62,006 nucleotides of DNA from an uncultured Eubacterium sp. (GCA_910589665.1 CAJUTR010000016.1:1-62006); one strand, 5' to 3'. Counted from the first letter of the stretch, positions 8,970 through 16,874 are shown. Notes: generated by a model not told the origin, from the letters alone. Translations and numbers: made by a program.

Positions 8970-9947
8970 ATGGCAGAACATGCAATTAAAACGATAGGGG
9001 TATTGACGAGCGGCGGTGACGCACCGGGGATGAACGCGGCGATACGTGCCGTAGTGCGCTCCGGTATTTCCAGCGGGGTAGAAGTAAAGGGAATCCGGCG
9101 CGGTTATGCGGGATTGTTAGAAGAAGATATTATTGATATGGGGACGATGAGCGTTTCGGATATTGTACAGAAAGGCGGAACGATCTTGTATACGTCACGC
9201 TGTAAGGAGATGACGACACCGGAGGGTCAGAAAAAAGCGGCCGATATCTGCCGCAAGCATGGGATCGACGGTATTGTTGTGATCGGCGGTGACGGTTCAT
9301 TCCGCGGCGCGCAGAAGCTTTCAATGAATGGGATTAATACGATCGGTGTTCCCGGTACGATCGACCTTGATATTTCCTGTACCGAATATACGATCGGTTT
9401 CGACACGGCGTGCAATACGGCGATGGAGGCAATTGATAAAGTGCGGGATACATCTGCTTCCCATGAAAGGTGCAGTATCATTGAAGTCATGGGGCGAACG
9501 GCTGGACACATCGCGTTGTGGTGCGGTATCAGCAACGGTTCGGAATACGTTCTGATCCCGGAGCGCTATGACAACGATGAGCAGAAGATCATCGAAAAGA
9601 TATGTGCGAAACGCCGGATCGGAAAGAAGCATCACATTATCGTCAACGCTGAGGGAATCGGAGATTCTTATGGCATGGCAGAACGGATTGAGGCGGCGAC
9701 AGGCATTGAGACGAGGGCTACTGTCATCGGCCATATCCAGCGAGGCGGAAATCCGACATGCCGTGACCGCGTGTACGCGTCCGCGATGGGTGTAAAGGCG
9801 GTAGATCTTCTCCTGGAAGGGCAGACAAACCGGGTGGTGGCGTATCGTTCCGGTCATTTTTGTGATTATGATATTGATGAAGCGCTGGCGATGACAAAAG
9901 ACATTGACGAGCACTTGTTCAGCATGACAAAGAGGCTTTCCAGATAA
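8970..9947 (+). CDS. pfkA: ATP-dependent 6-phosphofructokinase
   Basis: Commits fructose-6-phosphate to glycolysis. The 325-residue protein has the N-terminal SGGDAPGMNAAIR motif, GGDGS at residues 106-110 (glycine after GGD indicates ATP rather than pyrophosphate use), and the substrate-binding EVMGRTAGH and HIQRGG motifs. The catalytic motif reads PGTIDLDI (D132, D134), where the widely known sequence is PGTIDNDI; both aspartates are kept. Start ATG 8970 lies after GGAGGAAAGAAAG; an ATG 15 bases upstream overlaps that ribosome site. It follows dnaE closely and may share its transcript. Confidence 0.96.
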   Translation: MAEHAIKTIGVLTSGGDAPGMNAAIRAVVRSGISSGVEVKGIRRGYAGLLEEDIIDMGTMSVSDIVQKGGTILYTSRCKEMTTPEGQKKAADICRKHGIDGIVVIGGDGSFRGAQKLSMNGINTIGVPGTIDLDISCTEYTIGFDTACNTAMEAIDKVRDTSASHERCSIIEVMGRTAGHIALWCGISNGSEYVLIPERYDNDEQKIIEKICAKRRIGKKHHIIVNAEGIGDSYGMAERIEAATGIETRATVIGHIQRGGNPTCRDRVYASAMGVKAVDLLLEGQTNRVVAYRSGHFCDYDIDEALAMTKDIDEHLFSMTKRLSR

Positions 9948-9997
9948 GAAGGGAAAACTTGAGTACGATATGGAAAAATAGAAAAAAGGAAAAAATA

Positions 9998-10036
9998 AAA
10001 ATGCCAGGGTCAATACGTATATGATCCTGGCATTTT
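9998..10036. terminator. bidirectional terminator, pfkA / acidic membrane protein
   Basis: An 11-bp perfect stem, AAAATGCCAGG with CCTGGCATTTT, has A- and T-rich flanks on both sides. It sits between convergent genes and can serve both. Confidence 0.85.
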
Positions 10037-10060
10037 GTATTTTACGGTTTGTTCTTAATT

Positions 10061-10369
10061 TTAATCGGTCACGGAATCAAAAGCTGACAGATCGTCATTC
10101 TGTGTGCTTTCGGTTTCTGTTTTGGAAGCAGAAGATTCAAAAGGATCATTAGATTCTTTTGCTTCCTTCGAATCTTTGTCTGGAACATTTATTGTTACAT
10201 AGTCTCTGTTTTCAGAGTCTTCTTCGTCGTAGAGGTCGTTGTCAAAGTCGTCGTCATCAAAATCATCTAAATAATCTTTCATTAGAACATTTTTTAGAAA
10301 ATACATGATGCCTCCGATAGCAGCGATCGCAGTTCCCACACCGAGAATAAATTTTAACAGCTTTTTCAT
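10061..10369 (-). CDS. small membrane-anchored acidic protein
   Basis: A 102-residue protein of unknown function. MKKLLKFILGVG opens a single hydrophobic segment (about residues 4-24) and the rest is strongly acidic, with a run of Asp (LDDFDDDDFDND) followed by a Ser/Glu/Asp-rich tail. This suggests a membrane-anchored protein with a disordered charged tail, orientation unclear. Two ATG codons are possible; the inner one at 10369 has AAAGGA at better spacing than the one at 10375. It is monocistronic and convergent with pfkA. I recognise the layout from Lachnospiraceae genomes but no named family. Confidence 0.75.
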   Translation of the reverse strand: MKKLLKFILGVGTAIAAIGGIMYFLKNVLMKDYLDDFDDDDFDNDLYDEEDSENRDYVTINVPDKDSKEAKESNDPFESSASKTETESTQNDDLSAFDSVTD

Positions 10370-10600
10370 ATTCATCGTCCTTTCTTTCCGTATGCTTATT
10401 GTGGCATATTCGGAATTTTATATTCATATTTTAAGGGAAAATTGGAAAAATGTAAAGGGTTTTATACAAATCTGATAAGGAACGATTTTAAAAATGTATA
10501 AATTTTGTCTAAAAACATATTGTAAAATTAGATTAAAAGGTGTAAGATGGTTATTGTAAAAAATAATATCTATTTATTATGTTATGGAGGACTAACTATT

Positions 10601-11020
10601 ATGGCAGTAAACAAAAAAACAAGCGATGCGGTTACAACTAAAAACAATACACCAGCGGCAGAGACAAAAAAGGTTGAAACAGCGGCTTCTGTAAGCGAAG
10701 GGATAAAAACAGAAGTGAAACCAGCGGAGAAAGCAGAGGAACCAAAGAAAACTCCGGCAGCGAAGAAAAAAACAACGAGAACGAAAAAGGGTGCGAAACG
10801 AGGACCGAAAGCGGCATCGGAAAGAACGGTGGAATTGTTTGTACAGTTTGAAGGAAAAGAGATTGCTTATTCTGATTTGGTAAACCGCATCAAAGAATGG
10901 TGGAAAGGTCAGGGGAAGAGAGAGACATCCCTGAAGTCCGTCAACATTTATGTGAAGCCAGAAGAGTCCATGGCGTATTGTGTGATCAACGATAAGATCA
11001 ATTATGACATTAGCTTGTAA
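10601..11020 (+). CDS. Ala/Lys-rich small protein, DUF6465-like
   Basis: A 139-residue protein in two parts. Residues 1-80 are a low-complexity Lys/Ala/Thr/Glu tract with PAAKKKTTRTKKG, like histone H1-type tails. Residues 85-139 form a compact domain beginning ERTVELFVQFEGKEIAYSDL and ending NDKINYDISL. From memory this domain matches the Lachnospiraceae family DUF6465; function unknown. The basic tail suggests contact with nucleic acid or another acidic partner. ATG 10601 follows GGAGG; an ATG 54 bases earlier gives an unlikely hydrophobic extension. The upstream region is very AT-rich, without a promoter I can place exactly. Confidence 0.75.
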   Translation: MAVNKKTSDAVTTKNNTPAAETKKVETAASVSEGIKTEVKPAEKAEEPKKTPAAKKKTTRTKKGAKRGPKAASERTVELFVQFEGKEIAYSDLVNRIKEWWKGQGKRETSLKSVNIYVKPEESMAYCVINDKINYDISL

Positions 11021-11063
11021 TAGCAGTTCTTGTATTTGGTTTAATGCTTATTATATGGACGTA

Positions 11064-11093
11064 AAAGACTGTCGTTATACGGCGGTCTTTTTA
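11064..11093 (+). terminator. rho-independent terminator
   Basis: AAAGACTGTCG pairs with CGGCGGTCTTT (two G-U pairs) around a five-base loop, and a T-run follows. It ends the preceding small gene. Confidence 0.8.
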
Positions 11094-11151
11094 TCCGAAT
11101 TGGAAGGCGCTGCAGCGTTCGCTTGTCGGCGCTTCGAAATGGAGGATTGTT

Positions 11152-12570
11152 ATGTATCTTGCAAAATCGAGTAACGCAGAAGAATTTATCAACGATGCGG
11201 AGATTCAGGAGTCTCTTGCGTTTGCGAAGGAAAATAAGAGCAACCGGGAGCTGATCCGCTCGATTCTGAAAAAGGCGGGGGAGATGAAAGGGATCACCCA
11301 CCGGGAGGCCGCTGTCTTGTTGGAATGTGATCTGGAAGAGGAAAATGAACAGATCCGGAAGCTGGCCAAAGATATCAAGCAGCGCTTTTATGGAAACCGG
11401 ATTGTGATGTTTGCGCCGCTGTACCTTTCGAATTACTGTGTAAATGGATGTACGTATTGTCCCTACCATCATTGCAACGATCACATCCGCAGGAAAAAAC
11501 TGACGCAGGAGGAGATCCGCCGGGAGGTGGTCGCCCTTCAGGATATGGGGCATAAACGGCTGGCGATCGAGGCGGGCGAAGATCCTGTCAATAATCCGAT
11601 CGAATATATTTTGGAGAGCATTGAAACCATCTACGGCATCAAGCATAAGAATGGCGCGATCCGCCGTGTGAATGTCAATATCGCGGCAACAACGGTAGAA
11701 AATTACCGGAAGCTCCACGACGCTGGTATCGGGACCTACATCCTGTTCCAGGAGACATACCATAAAAAAAGTTATGAGGAACTTCATCCGACAGGACCAA
11801 AACACGATTACGCCTATCACACAGAGGCGATGGACCGCGCGATGGACGGTGGTATTGATGATGTAGGTCTCGGTGTGCTGTTTGGACTAAACATGTACCG
11901 CTATGAACTGGTGGGGATTATCATGCACGCGGAGCATCTCGAGGCGAAATACGGCGTGGGCCCACATACGATTAGCGTGCCGCGTATATGTCCGGCCGAT
12001 GATATTGACCCGGATCATTTTTCAAACGCGGTCTCGGATGAGATTTTTGAGAAGATCGTTGCCGTCATCCGGATAGCTGTTCCTTATACGGGAATGATCG
12101 TATCGACAAGAGAATCGAAAGAGACGAGAAAGAAAGTGCTCGATCTGGGCATTTCACAGATCAGCGGCGGTTCCCGCACGAGCGTGGGAGGCTATGTGGA
12201 AGAAGAGAGCGAGGAAGAGAATTCTTCGCAGTTTGATGTCAGCGACCGGCGTACGCTGGATGAGGTCGTGAACTGGCTGTTAGATCTGGGATATATCCCG
12301 AGTTTTTGTACCGCCTGCTACCGGGAGGGGCGGACTGGCGACCGGTTTATGAAACTTTTGAAATCCGGTCAGATCGTCAATTGCTGTCAGCCGAATGCGC
12401 TCATGACACTGAAGGAATATTTGGAAGATTACGCATCCGAGGATACGAAGAAAAAAGGTGAGGAACTCATCCAGAAGGAACTGGACGTCATTACGAATCC
12501 AGTCGTGCGTGAGAAGGCAGCGGAATATATCGAAAATATCCATGAAGGAAAACGTGATTTTAGGTTTTAG
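11152..12570 (+). CDS. hydG: [FeFe]-hydrogenase maturase HydG
   Basis: Radical SAM tyrosine lyase that supplies the CO and CN ligands of the [FeFe]-hydrogenase H-cluster. The 472-residue protein carries the N-terminal radical SAM cluster site CVNGCTYC (C96, C100, C103) and the HydG-specific C-terminal auxiliary cluster site CTAC (C386, C389) with a third cysteine 22 residues on (C412, in a CC pair). ThiH lacks this arrangement. ATG 11152 has GGAGG at good spacing. No hydE, hydF or hydrogenase gene is near, so this is an isolated maturase gene flanked by terminators on both sides. Confidence 0.92.
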   Translation: MYLAKSSNAEEFINDAEIQESLAFAKENKSNRELIRSILKKAGEMKGITHREAAVLLECDLEEENEQIRKLAKDIKQRFYGNRIVMFAPLYLSNYCVNGCTYCPYHHCNDHIRRKKLTQEEIRREVVALQDMGHKRLAIEAGEDPVNNPIEYILESIETIYGIKHKNGAIRRVNVNIAATTVENYRKLHDAGIGTYILFQETYHKKSYEELHPTGPKHDYAYHTEAMDRAMDGGIDDVGLGVLFGLNMYRYELVGIIMHAEHLEAKYGVGPHTISVPRICPADDIDPDHFSNAVSDEIFEKIVAVIRIAVPYTGMIVSTRESKETRKKVLDLGISQISGGSRTSVGGYVEEESEEENSSQFDVSDRRTLDEVVNWLLDLGYIPSFCTACYREGRTGDRFMKLLKSGQIVNCCQPNALMTLKEYLEDYASEDTKKKGEELIQKELDVITNPVVREKAAEYIENIHEGKRDFRF

Positions 12571-12579
12571 AGGAGTTTC

Positions 12580-12610
12580 AAAAGACGTCTTGCACAGCAA
12601 GGCGTCTTTT
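12580..12610 (+). terminator. terminator after hydG
   Basis: AAAAGACG pairs with CGTCTTTT, with a further CTTG/CAAG pairing inside. The T-run is part of the stem's 3' arm. Confidence 0.75.
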
Positions 12611-12611
12611 C

Positions 12612-12734
12612 CAGTCGAAGGGTATTGGAAAACAGTTGCTGGAATATGCAAAATGTGCTAAATCCAATATGAGTTTAGGAGCACCGGGAACCGCAGTAAT
12701 CCCTTGGGTGCAAATTTTAACGATAGAGATTTAA
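12612..12734 (+). pseudogene. remnant of a GNAT acetyltransferase C-terminus
   Basis: This frame, which has no start of its own, encodes QSKGIGKQLLEYAK and ends at TAA after another 27 or so codons. Q-x-x-G-x-G followed by a leucine-rich helix is the acetyl-CoA pyrophosphate-binding signature of GNAT acetyltransferases. Nothing upstream in any frame supplies the rest of the domain: the hydG terminator abuts it. It looks like the tail of a deleted gene. The remaining bases up to the Fic promoter are AT-rich and contain nothing else I recognise. Confidence 0.4.
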
Positions 12735-12827
12735 ATCATCTTTATATAGAAATCAAGATTTGGAAACAGAAATGTATTTTCGAGTCTTTTTTTATTCCGA
12801 AATTAGAAGAATATTATTCCTATAAGA

Positions 12828-12856
12828 TTGATATTGTTCCGAAAGTGGAGTATAAT
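12828..12856 (+). promoter_or_regulatory. sigma-A promoter of the Fic gene
   Basis: TTGATA, a 17-base spacer and TATAAT, ending 26 bases before the start codon. The Fic gene is therefore transcribed on its own. Confidence 0.8.
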
Positions 12857-12882
12857 GTTTTGGAAAGCGAGGTGTACTCTTT

Positions 12883-13776
12883 ATGTATATGACAGTAAAA
12901 CAGGCCGCAGAGAAATGGGGAATTTCAGATAGACGTGTGCGCATATTGTGCGCAGAAGGGAAAGTTTCAGGTGCTATTCGTGAAGGACGCCGCTGGATGA
13001 TTCCGGCAGATACAAGAAAACCGGCGGATGGACGGTTTAAGGCAACAGAAAGTTTACTGACAGCTATAGACAGGAAGAAAAGTGAACTGGATACCAGACG
13101 CCCGCTGACGAAGGGGGAAGTGGAACGTCTGACAGAGGAATTCATTATTGAGTATACCTATAATTCAAATGCAATGGAAGGGAATACACTGACCCTGCGT
13201 GAGACGGATATGGTTTTACGTGGCCTGACGATTGACAGGAAACCGTTAAAAGACCATATAGAGGCAGTCGGGCATAAAGAGGCATTTGATTTTGTGCGGG
13301 ATTTGGTAAAAGAACAGGTGCCTTTATCGGAAAGCATCATCAAGCGGATACATTATCTTGTATTGGCAGATAAACGGGAAGACCGCGGTGTTTACAGAAG
13401 AGTTCCGGTCAAGATCATGGGTGCAAAACATGAACCAGTACAGCCATATTTAATCCAGCCTAAAATGGAACAGTTGTTGGAGGATTACAGGAATAATACA
13501 GATCATATTATTTCCCAGCTTGCACGGTTCCATCTTGAATTCGAGGGGATTCATCCTTTTATTGACGGAAATGGCAGGACCGGAAGGCTGCTTGTAAACC
13601 TGGAATTGATGAAAGCTGGATATCCGCCAATTGACATTAAATTTGCAGACCGGATTTCTTATTATAATGCGTTTGATGAATACCATGTAAAACATGATCT
13701 TGGTGTAATGCAAAAATTGTTTGCGGATCATGTGAATGCGAGGCTGGACAGCTACTTGATGATGCTGGAAAAATAA
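12883..13776 (+). CDS. HTH-Fic protein, self-inhibited AMPylator
   Basis: Residues 1-50 resemble the excisionase/MerR-type helix-turn-helix (MTVKQAAEKWGISDRRVRILC, then GRRWMIPADT). The Fic domain follows, with the active-site motif HPFIDGNGRTGR from His224. Fic enzymes usually transfer AMP from ATP to a hydroxyl of a target protein. The inhibitory motif S-x-x-x-E-G is present before the Fic core (Ser95 to Glu99-Gly100, in SNAMEGN), marking a class II, self-inhibited enzyme. At 297 residues it appears complete. The HTH suggests binding to its own promoter or targeting to DNA. Neighbouring degenerate genes point to an accessory locus. Confidence 0.9.
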   Translation: MYMTVKQAAEKWGISDRRVRILCAEGKVSGAIREGRRWMIPADTRKPADGRFKATESLLTAIDRKKSELDTRRPLTKGEVERLTEEFIIEYTYNSNAMEGNTLTLRETDMVLRGLTIDRKPLKDHIEAVGHKEAFDFVRDLVKEQVPLSESIIKRIHYLVLADKREDRGVYRRVPVKIMGAKHEPVQPYLIQPKMEQLLEDYRNNTDHIISQLARFHLEFEGIHPFIDGNGRTGRLLVNLELMKAGYPPIDIKFADRISYYNAFDEYHVKHDLGVMQKLFADHVNARLDSYLMMLEK

Positions 13777-13956
13777 CTATATGAGGGAGGAACTTGTATG
13801 ATTGTATTTTAGATAAAGACAGTCCTTTTTCATAAATTTAATGCGATGGAAGGTATGTGATATTCCGGAATTTCAAGGCTCATATCAGAGTAACGACAGT
13901 GATACCGGCGACAAGGAACCTGCATACCGGAGGGGGTTGACAGTTATGGCGGTTTG
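13777..13956. other. degenerate region after the Fic gene
   Basis: There is a strong ribosome site (GAGGGAGG) before an ATG at 13798, but that frame stops after four codons. Short open stretches in all three forward frames are broken by stops. This looks like decayed coding sequence of unknown origin. Confidence 0.45.
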
Positions 13957-14079
13957 ATGGGAGTAGATAAGAACGGAACGTTTGTGTCGATCTTAGAATT
14001 GCGTACAGTGATAGATGAAAAGCTGGAGTCATTTGGCAAAGCTGTTTTTGAGTCAGGGGAATGGAAAAAGCGGAGATAA
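13957..14079 (+). CDS. short hypothetical ORF, possibly a gene fragment
   Basis: Forty codons beginning MGVDKNGTFVSILELRTVIDEK and ending in a basic EWKKRR. The frame stays open upstream for another 18 codons without a convincing start or ribosome site, so it may be the tail of a longer, broken gene. It overlaps the next ORF by 19 bases. I recognise no family. Confidence 0.35.
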   Translation: MGVDKNGTFVSILELRTVIDEKLESFGKAVFESGEWKKRR

Positions 14080-14438
14080 CGTGGGATAAACCACTGAAAA
14101 AGCAGTTGGAAGGAAAAATTGCGTCCATTGACGAAATGTTTTATGATGCGGAAAATATGCTATCCCTTTCTTTTGCCGAGTATTCCCTGCCGTACTCGGA
14201 ATATGAAACGATCCGTTTGGCTACTCAGGAAGGGATATTTGAGGCGGAGTATGGAGAGGATGAGTTTCACCGCATCATCCATGCGGAAAAGGATAATTTG
14301 TATTATCTTACGCCAGATAGTTATGAACCAGAGGTAGGCGGTGTCTTGTGGAAAGGGAGTCACGACGACTATATGTTATCGCTTGTAGGCGAAGGGGAAG
14401 ACCGTGGTGTGAACTGTTATTATAGTAGGCCCCCCTGA
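14061..14438 (+). CDS. hypothetical protein
   Basis: A 125-residue, acidic protein with many Tyr and Glu residues. Middle segments FAEYSLPYSEYETIRL and EAEYGEDEFHRI look like a folded domain. No membrane segment or known motif is visible. The ribosome site (AGGGGA) lies almost on the start codon, so translation is probably coupled to the overlapping upstream ORF, or the gene is a fragment. It lies in the same unstable patch as the Fic gene. Small proteins of this kind often belong to mobile elements, but nothing here proves that. Confidence 0.5.
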   Translation: MEKAEITWDKPLKKQLEGKIASIDEMFYDAENMLSLSFAEYSLPYSEYETIRLATQEGIFEAEYGEDEFHRIIHAEKDNLYYLTPDSYEPEVGGVLWKGSHDDYMLSLVGEGEDRGVNCYYSRPP

Positions 14439-14447
14439 TCATTCATT

Positions 14448-14488
14448 ATGCGGCTGTACCCGTTCTGACAAGAACGGTACAGCCGCAT
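14448..14488. repeat. strong hairpin without U-tract
   Basis: ATGCGGCTGTACC pairs perfectly with GGTACAGCCGCAT and GTTCT/AGAAC pairs inside it after a one-base bulge. It lies between convergent genes, 12 bases after the KDPG aldolase gene. No T-run follows on either strand, so it may protect mRNA 3' ends rather than terminate. Confidence 0.6.
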
Positions 14489-14500
14489 GGATCATGCAGA

Positions 14501-15466
14501 TCAATCATTCAGTGCCAGATGTAAGGCAAATCCGCCATATTCTCCTTTGATATAGATGAATTTTAGAGCGCCTTTTTCTGTATAAAGCGCCGTATCCATC
14601 TCAAATTCCACGCCCTGTGACTCAAGATGATAGACCGCGCGGTCAACGGAATTACATGCGATCGCAATGTGTCCCATCGTTCCTTTTCCAGTCGATTTCA
14701 TAACTTCGATTTCACTGCCGCAGAAGTAAGAAATATCAGTTTCCCTGCTCTCGTAGCCAAACATATCGGTCAAAGCCTCTGCCATTTTTGCGGCTTCTTT
14801 TTCGTCAGCGGAATTCACGCCGACATGTTTCAGATGGAATCCCAGCATATTTCGAACGGCTTCCCTCGTAAGTTCCGTGATCTCATCAAATTTTCCAGCA
14901 TCGATGAGCGTGCTGCTGACCATCCAGCTTCCGCCGCAGGCGATAATGCGGTCGTAGGCCAGGTATTCATTCAGATTTTTGGCATTGATGCCTCCGGTCG
15001 GCATGAATTTCATGTTTACGTATGGCGCCGCCATGGATTTGATCAGTTTCAATCCGCCAATCGCTTCCGCCGGGAATATTTTTACAACGTCCAGACCGAG
15101 GGAGATCGCCTGTTCAATGTCGCTCGGATTGGCGCAACCTGGCGTCACAGGAATATCATTGTCCACACAGTACTTGACGACTTCCGGATTCAGTCCTGGA
15201 CTGACGATAAATTTCGCGCCAGCGTTTACGGCGCGTTTTGCCTGCTCGGTCGTGAGGACGGTACCAGCACCGACAAGCATCTGAGGAAATTTATCTGTCA
15301 TGAGACGGATGGCCTCCTCTGCACAGGCGGTGCGGAATGTAACTTCTGCGCACGGAAGCCCGCCATCGCAAAGTGCCTTCGCAAGCGGTTCCGCGTCTTT
15401 GATATGATTCAGTGCCACGACTGGCACGATACCGATTTTTGAAAGTGTTACAAGAGTATCGTTCAT
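14501..15466 (-). CDS. eda: KDPG/KHG aldolase fused to a VOC domain
   Basis: Residues 1-205 are a class I aldolase that splits 2-keto-3-deoxy-6-phosphogluconate (or 4-hydroxy-2-oxoglutarate) to pyruvate plus an aldehyde. The catalytic Glu41 lies in AEVTFRT and the Schiff-base Lys129 in VVKIFPAE; PTGGI binds phosphate. Residues 210-321 form a separate vicinal-oxygen-chelate (glyoxalase-like) domain, from HLKHVGVN to GGFALHLAL. The fusion has about 110 residues more than ordinary Eda. ATG 15466 has AGGGAG at good spacing; an upstream ATG lies inside the promoter. The gene has its own promoter with an operator-like palindrome, and no sugar-acid dehydratase or kinase is nearby. Confidence 0.9.
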   Translation of the reverse strand: MNDTLVTLSKIGIVPVVALNHIKDAEPLAKALCDGGLPCAEVTFRTACAEEAIRLMTDKFPQMLVGAGTVLTTEQAKRAVNAGAKFIVSPGLNPEVVKYCVDNDIPVTPGCANPSDIEQAISLGLDVVKIFPAEAIGGLKLIKSMAAPYVNMKFMPTGGINAKNLNEYLAYDRIIACGGSWMVSSTLIDAGKFDEITELTREAVRNMLGFHLKHVGVNSADEKEAAKMAEALTDMFGYESRETDISYFCGSEIEVMKSTGKGTMGHIAIACNSVDRAVYHLESQGVEFEMDTALYTEKGALKFIYIKGEYGGFALHLALND

Positions 15467-15494
15467 TTTTTTCGTCTCCCTTTCTGCAAAAAGC

Positions 15495-15551
15495 AAGTAT
15501 AATAGTATAATAGATGTAATTACATTATACTTGTTTTTCTCCATAAGTCAA
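15495..15551 (-). promoter_or_regulatory. eda promoter with GntR-like operator
   Basis: On the minus strand TTGACT, 16 bases and TATAAT form a sigma-A promoter (15551 down to 15524). Just past the -10, TGTAATTACA (15515-15524) is a perfect palindrome of the GntR type, nested in a larger inverted repeat of CAAGTATAAT with ATTATACTTG. It would cover the transcription start, so repression by a sugar-acid-responsive regulator is likely. Confidence 0.7.
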
Positions 15552-15555
15552 CCTT

Positions 15556-15585
15556 TTGACACCTGGGGCTTATTTGTGATACAAT
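15556..15585 (+). promoter_or_regulatory. promoter for hypothetical protein-truA
   Basis: TTGACA, 18 bases, TACAAT. It is divergent from the eda promoter, with only a few bases between the two -35 elements. Confidence 0.75.
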
Positions 15586-15642
15586 GGATGTTGCATAACA
15601 GCGCCATAAGAAGTGTGGCAAACGAAATAGAGGTGTAAGTAA

Positions 15643-16134
15643 ATGCTGCAGGATATTTATTATTCACGAAAGTCAAATAAAGCAGTTCAAGTCATAGCAC
15701 AGTGCCGGGTACTTCCGGACGGAACAAATGCCATTTGTTTTCAGGAATTATCGGGCGATTACGAAGTGTTCGTCATGGCATCGGAAAATTTTGCAAGGGC
15801 CTTTTACAAGCGGGGGCAGTATGGACCTTTCGATGGAGACGATCAGAAAAAAATAAGTCAGGGCGACATCCATCAAAAAAGGATCTGTCAAAACGAAAAC
15901 ACGGAGTCTGAAGAAGAGGTTCCTGCTATGATCCGTTTTTTGGATGCGGAGACGTACAAGGAAAAGATAAAAATTTTGGAAGAGATGAAGGATGAACTGG
16001 ATGACCGTACGATGAATAATTTGGCAGTCAGTCTGGATCTGTCGATCGAAGATGGGGTAGACGGGTATTCTTTACTCATGTCGGAACTGAGGATACGCAG
16101 CCGGTTTGAGGCAAAGCGCGGGGATCGGTTATGA
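15643..16134 (+). CDS. conserved-looking hypothetical protein before truA
   Basis: A 163-residue soluble protein with no recognised domain. The first 60 residues look globular (YYSRKSNKAVQVIAQC, then FVMASENFARAFYKRG). An acidic linker follows (NTESEEEV) and then a helical half with KIKILEEMKDELDDRTMNNL. ATG follows AGAGGTG at good spacing. The stop codon overlaps the truA start as ATGA, so the two are translationally coupled and a role linked to RNA modification or translation is conceivable but unproven. Confidence 0.75.
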   Translation: MLQDIYYSRKSNKAVQVIAQCRVLPDGTNAICFQELSGDYEVFVMASENFARAFYKRGQYGPFDGDDQKKISQGDIHQKRICQNENTESEEEVPAMIRFLDAETYKEKIKILEEMKDELDDRTMNNLAVSLDLSIEDGVDGYSLLMSELRIRSRFEAKRGDRL

Positions 16135-16874
16135 ATTACCGGATGAAGGTGCAGTATGACGGTACGAGGTATCAGGGCTGGCAGCGTCAGTCAGGCAGCA
16201 GTGCAACGATACAGGGAAAGATTGAAGAAGTGTTGACCAGGCAGGCCGGACGGTCGGTCCGGATCGACGGCGCGGGGCGGACCGACGCGGGAGTCCATGC
16301 AATCGAACAGATTGCCAACGTCCATCTTCCCGAGTCGTTTGCCGTTTCCCCGGATGAACTCCGAACGGTGCTGAATGAATATCTGCCGGAAGATATCCGT
16401 ATCCTGCACATGGAGAGGGCAGGGGAGCGGTTTCACAGCCGACTTCATGCAACCGGAAAGCAATACCGTTACCATCTGATGAAGTGGGACAGCGAACAGG
16501 TATTCCTTCGCAAATATTCATGGAAAATGACGGAAGCGCTCGATATACAGAGTATGCAGGAAGCCGCCGGGCATCTTTTGGGAGAACATGATTTTAAAAG
16601 TTTTTGTACGAAGGCCTCGAAAAAAAAGACGACGGTTCGCCAGTTGACCCAGATCCAGATCGAAGAGACGGAGCACGAGGTCCTGCTGATATTTGAGGGG
16701 AGCGGTTTTTTGTACAATATGGTACGGATCCTGACCGGTACGCTTGTCGAAGTGGGGACAGGGAGCCGGCGGCCGGATGAGATACCAGAGATATTGGAAC
16801 GCAAGGAGCGGAAGTACGCGGGGGAAACCGCCCCGGCGAAGGGCCTGTTTTTAGTAAAAGTGTATTATGACTGA
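16131..16874 (+). CDS. truA: tRNA pseudouridine(38-40) synthase
   Basis: Converts uridines 38-40 of the tRNA anticodon stem to pseudouridine. The 247-residue protein shows the N-terminal YDGTRYQGWQRQ and the catalytic aspartate Asp52 in GRTDAGVHA, plus FHSRLHATGKQYRY and GSGFLYNMVRI near the C-terminus. Family length is normal. It starts by a four-base overlap with the preceding gene. Confidence 0.97.
   Translation: MNYRMKVQYDGTRYQGWQRQSGSSATIQGKIEEVLTRQAGRSVRIDGAGRTDAGVHAIEQIANVHLPESFAVSPDELRTVLNEYLPEDIRILHMERAGERFHSRLHATGKQYRYHLMKWDSEQVFLRKYSWKMTEALDIQSMQEAAGHLLGEHDFKSFCTKASKKKTTVRQLTQIQIEETEHEVLLIFEGSGFLYNMVRILTGTLVEVGTGSRRPDEIPEILERKERKYAGETAPAKGLFLVKVYYD

Noticed and set aside
14627..15442. 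271-codon plus-strand ORF over eda
   Set aside because: Antisense to the aldolase-VOC gene, whose motifs and promoter are clear.
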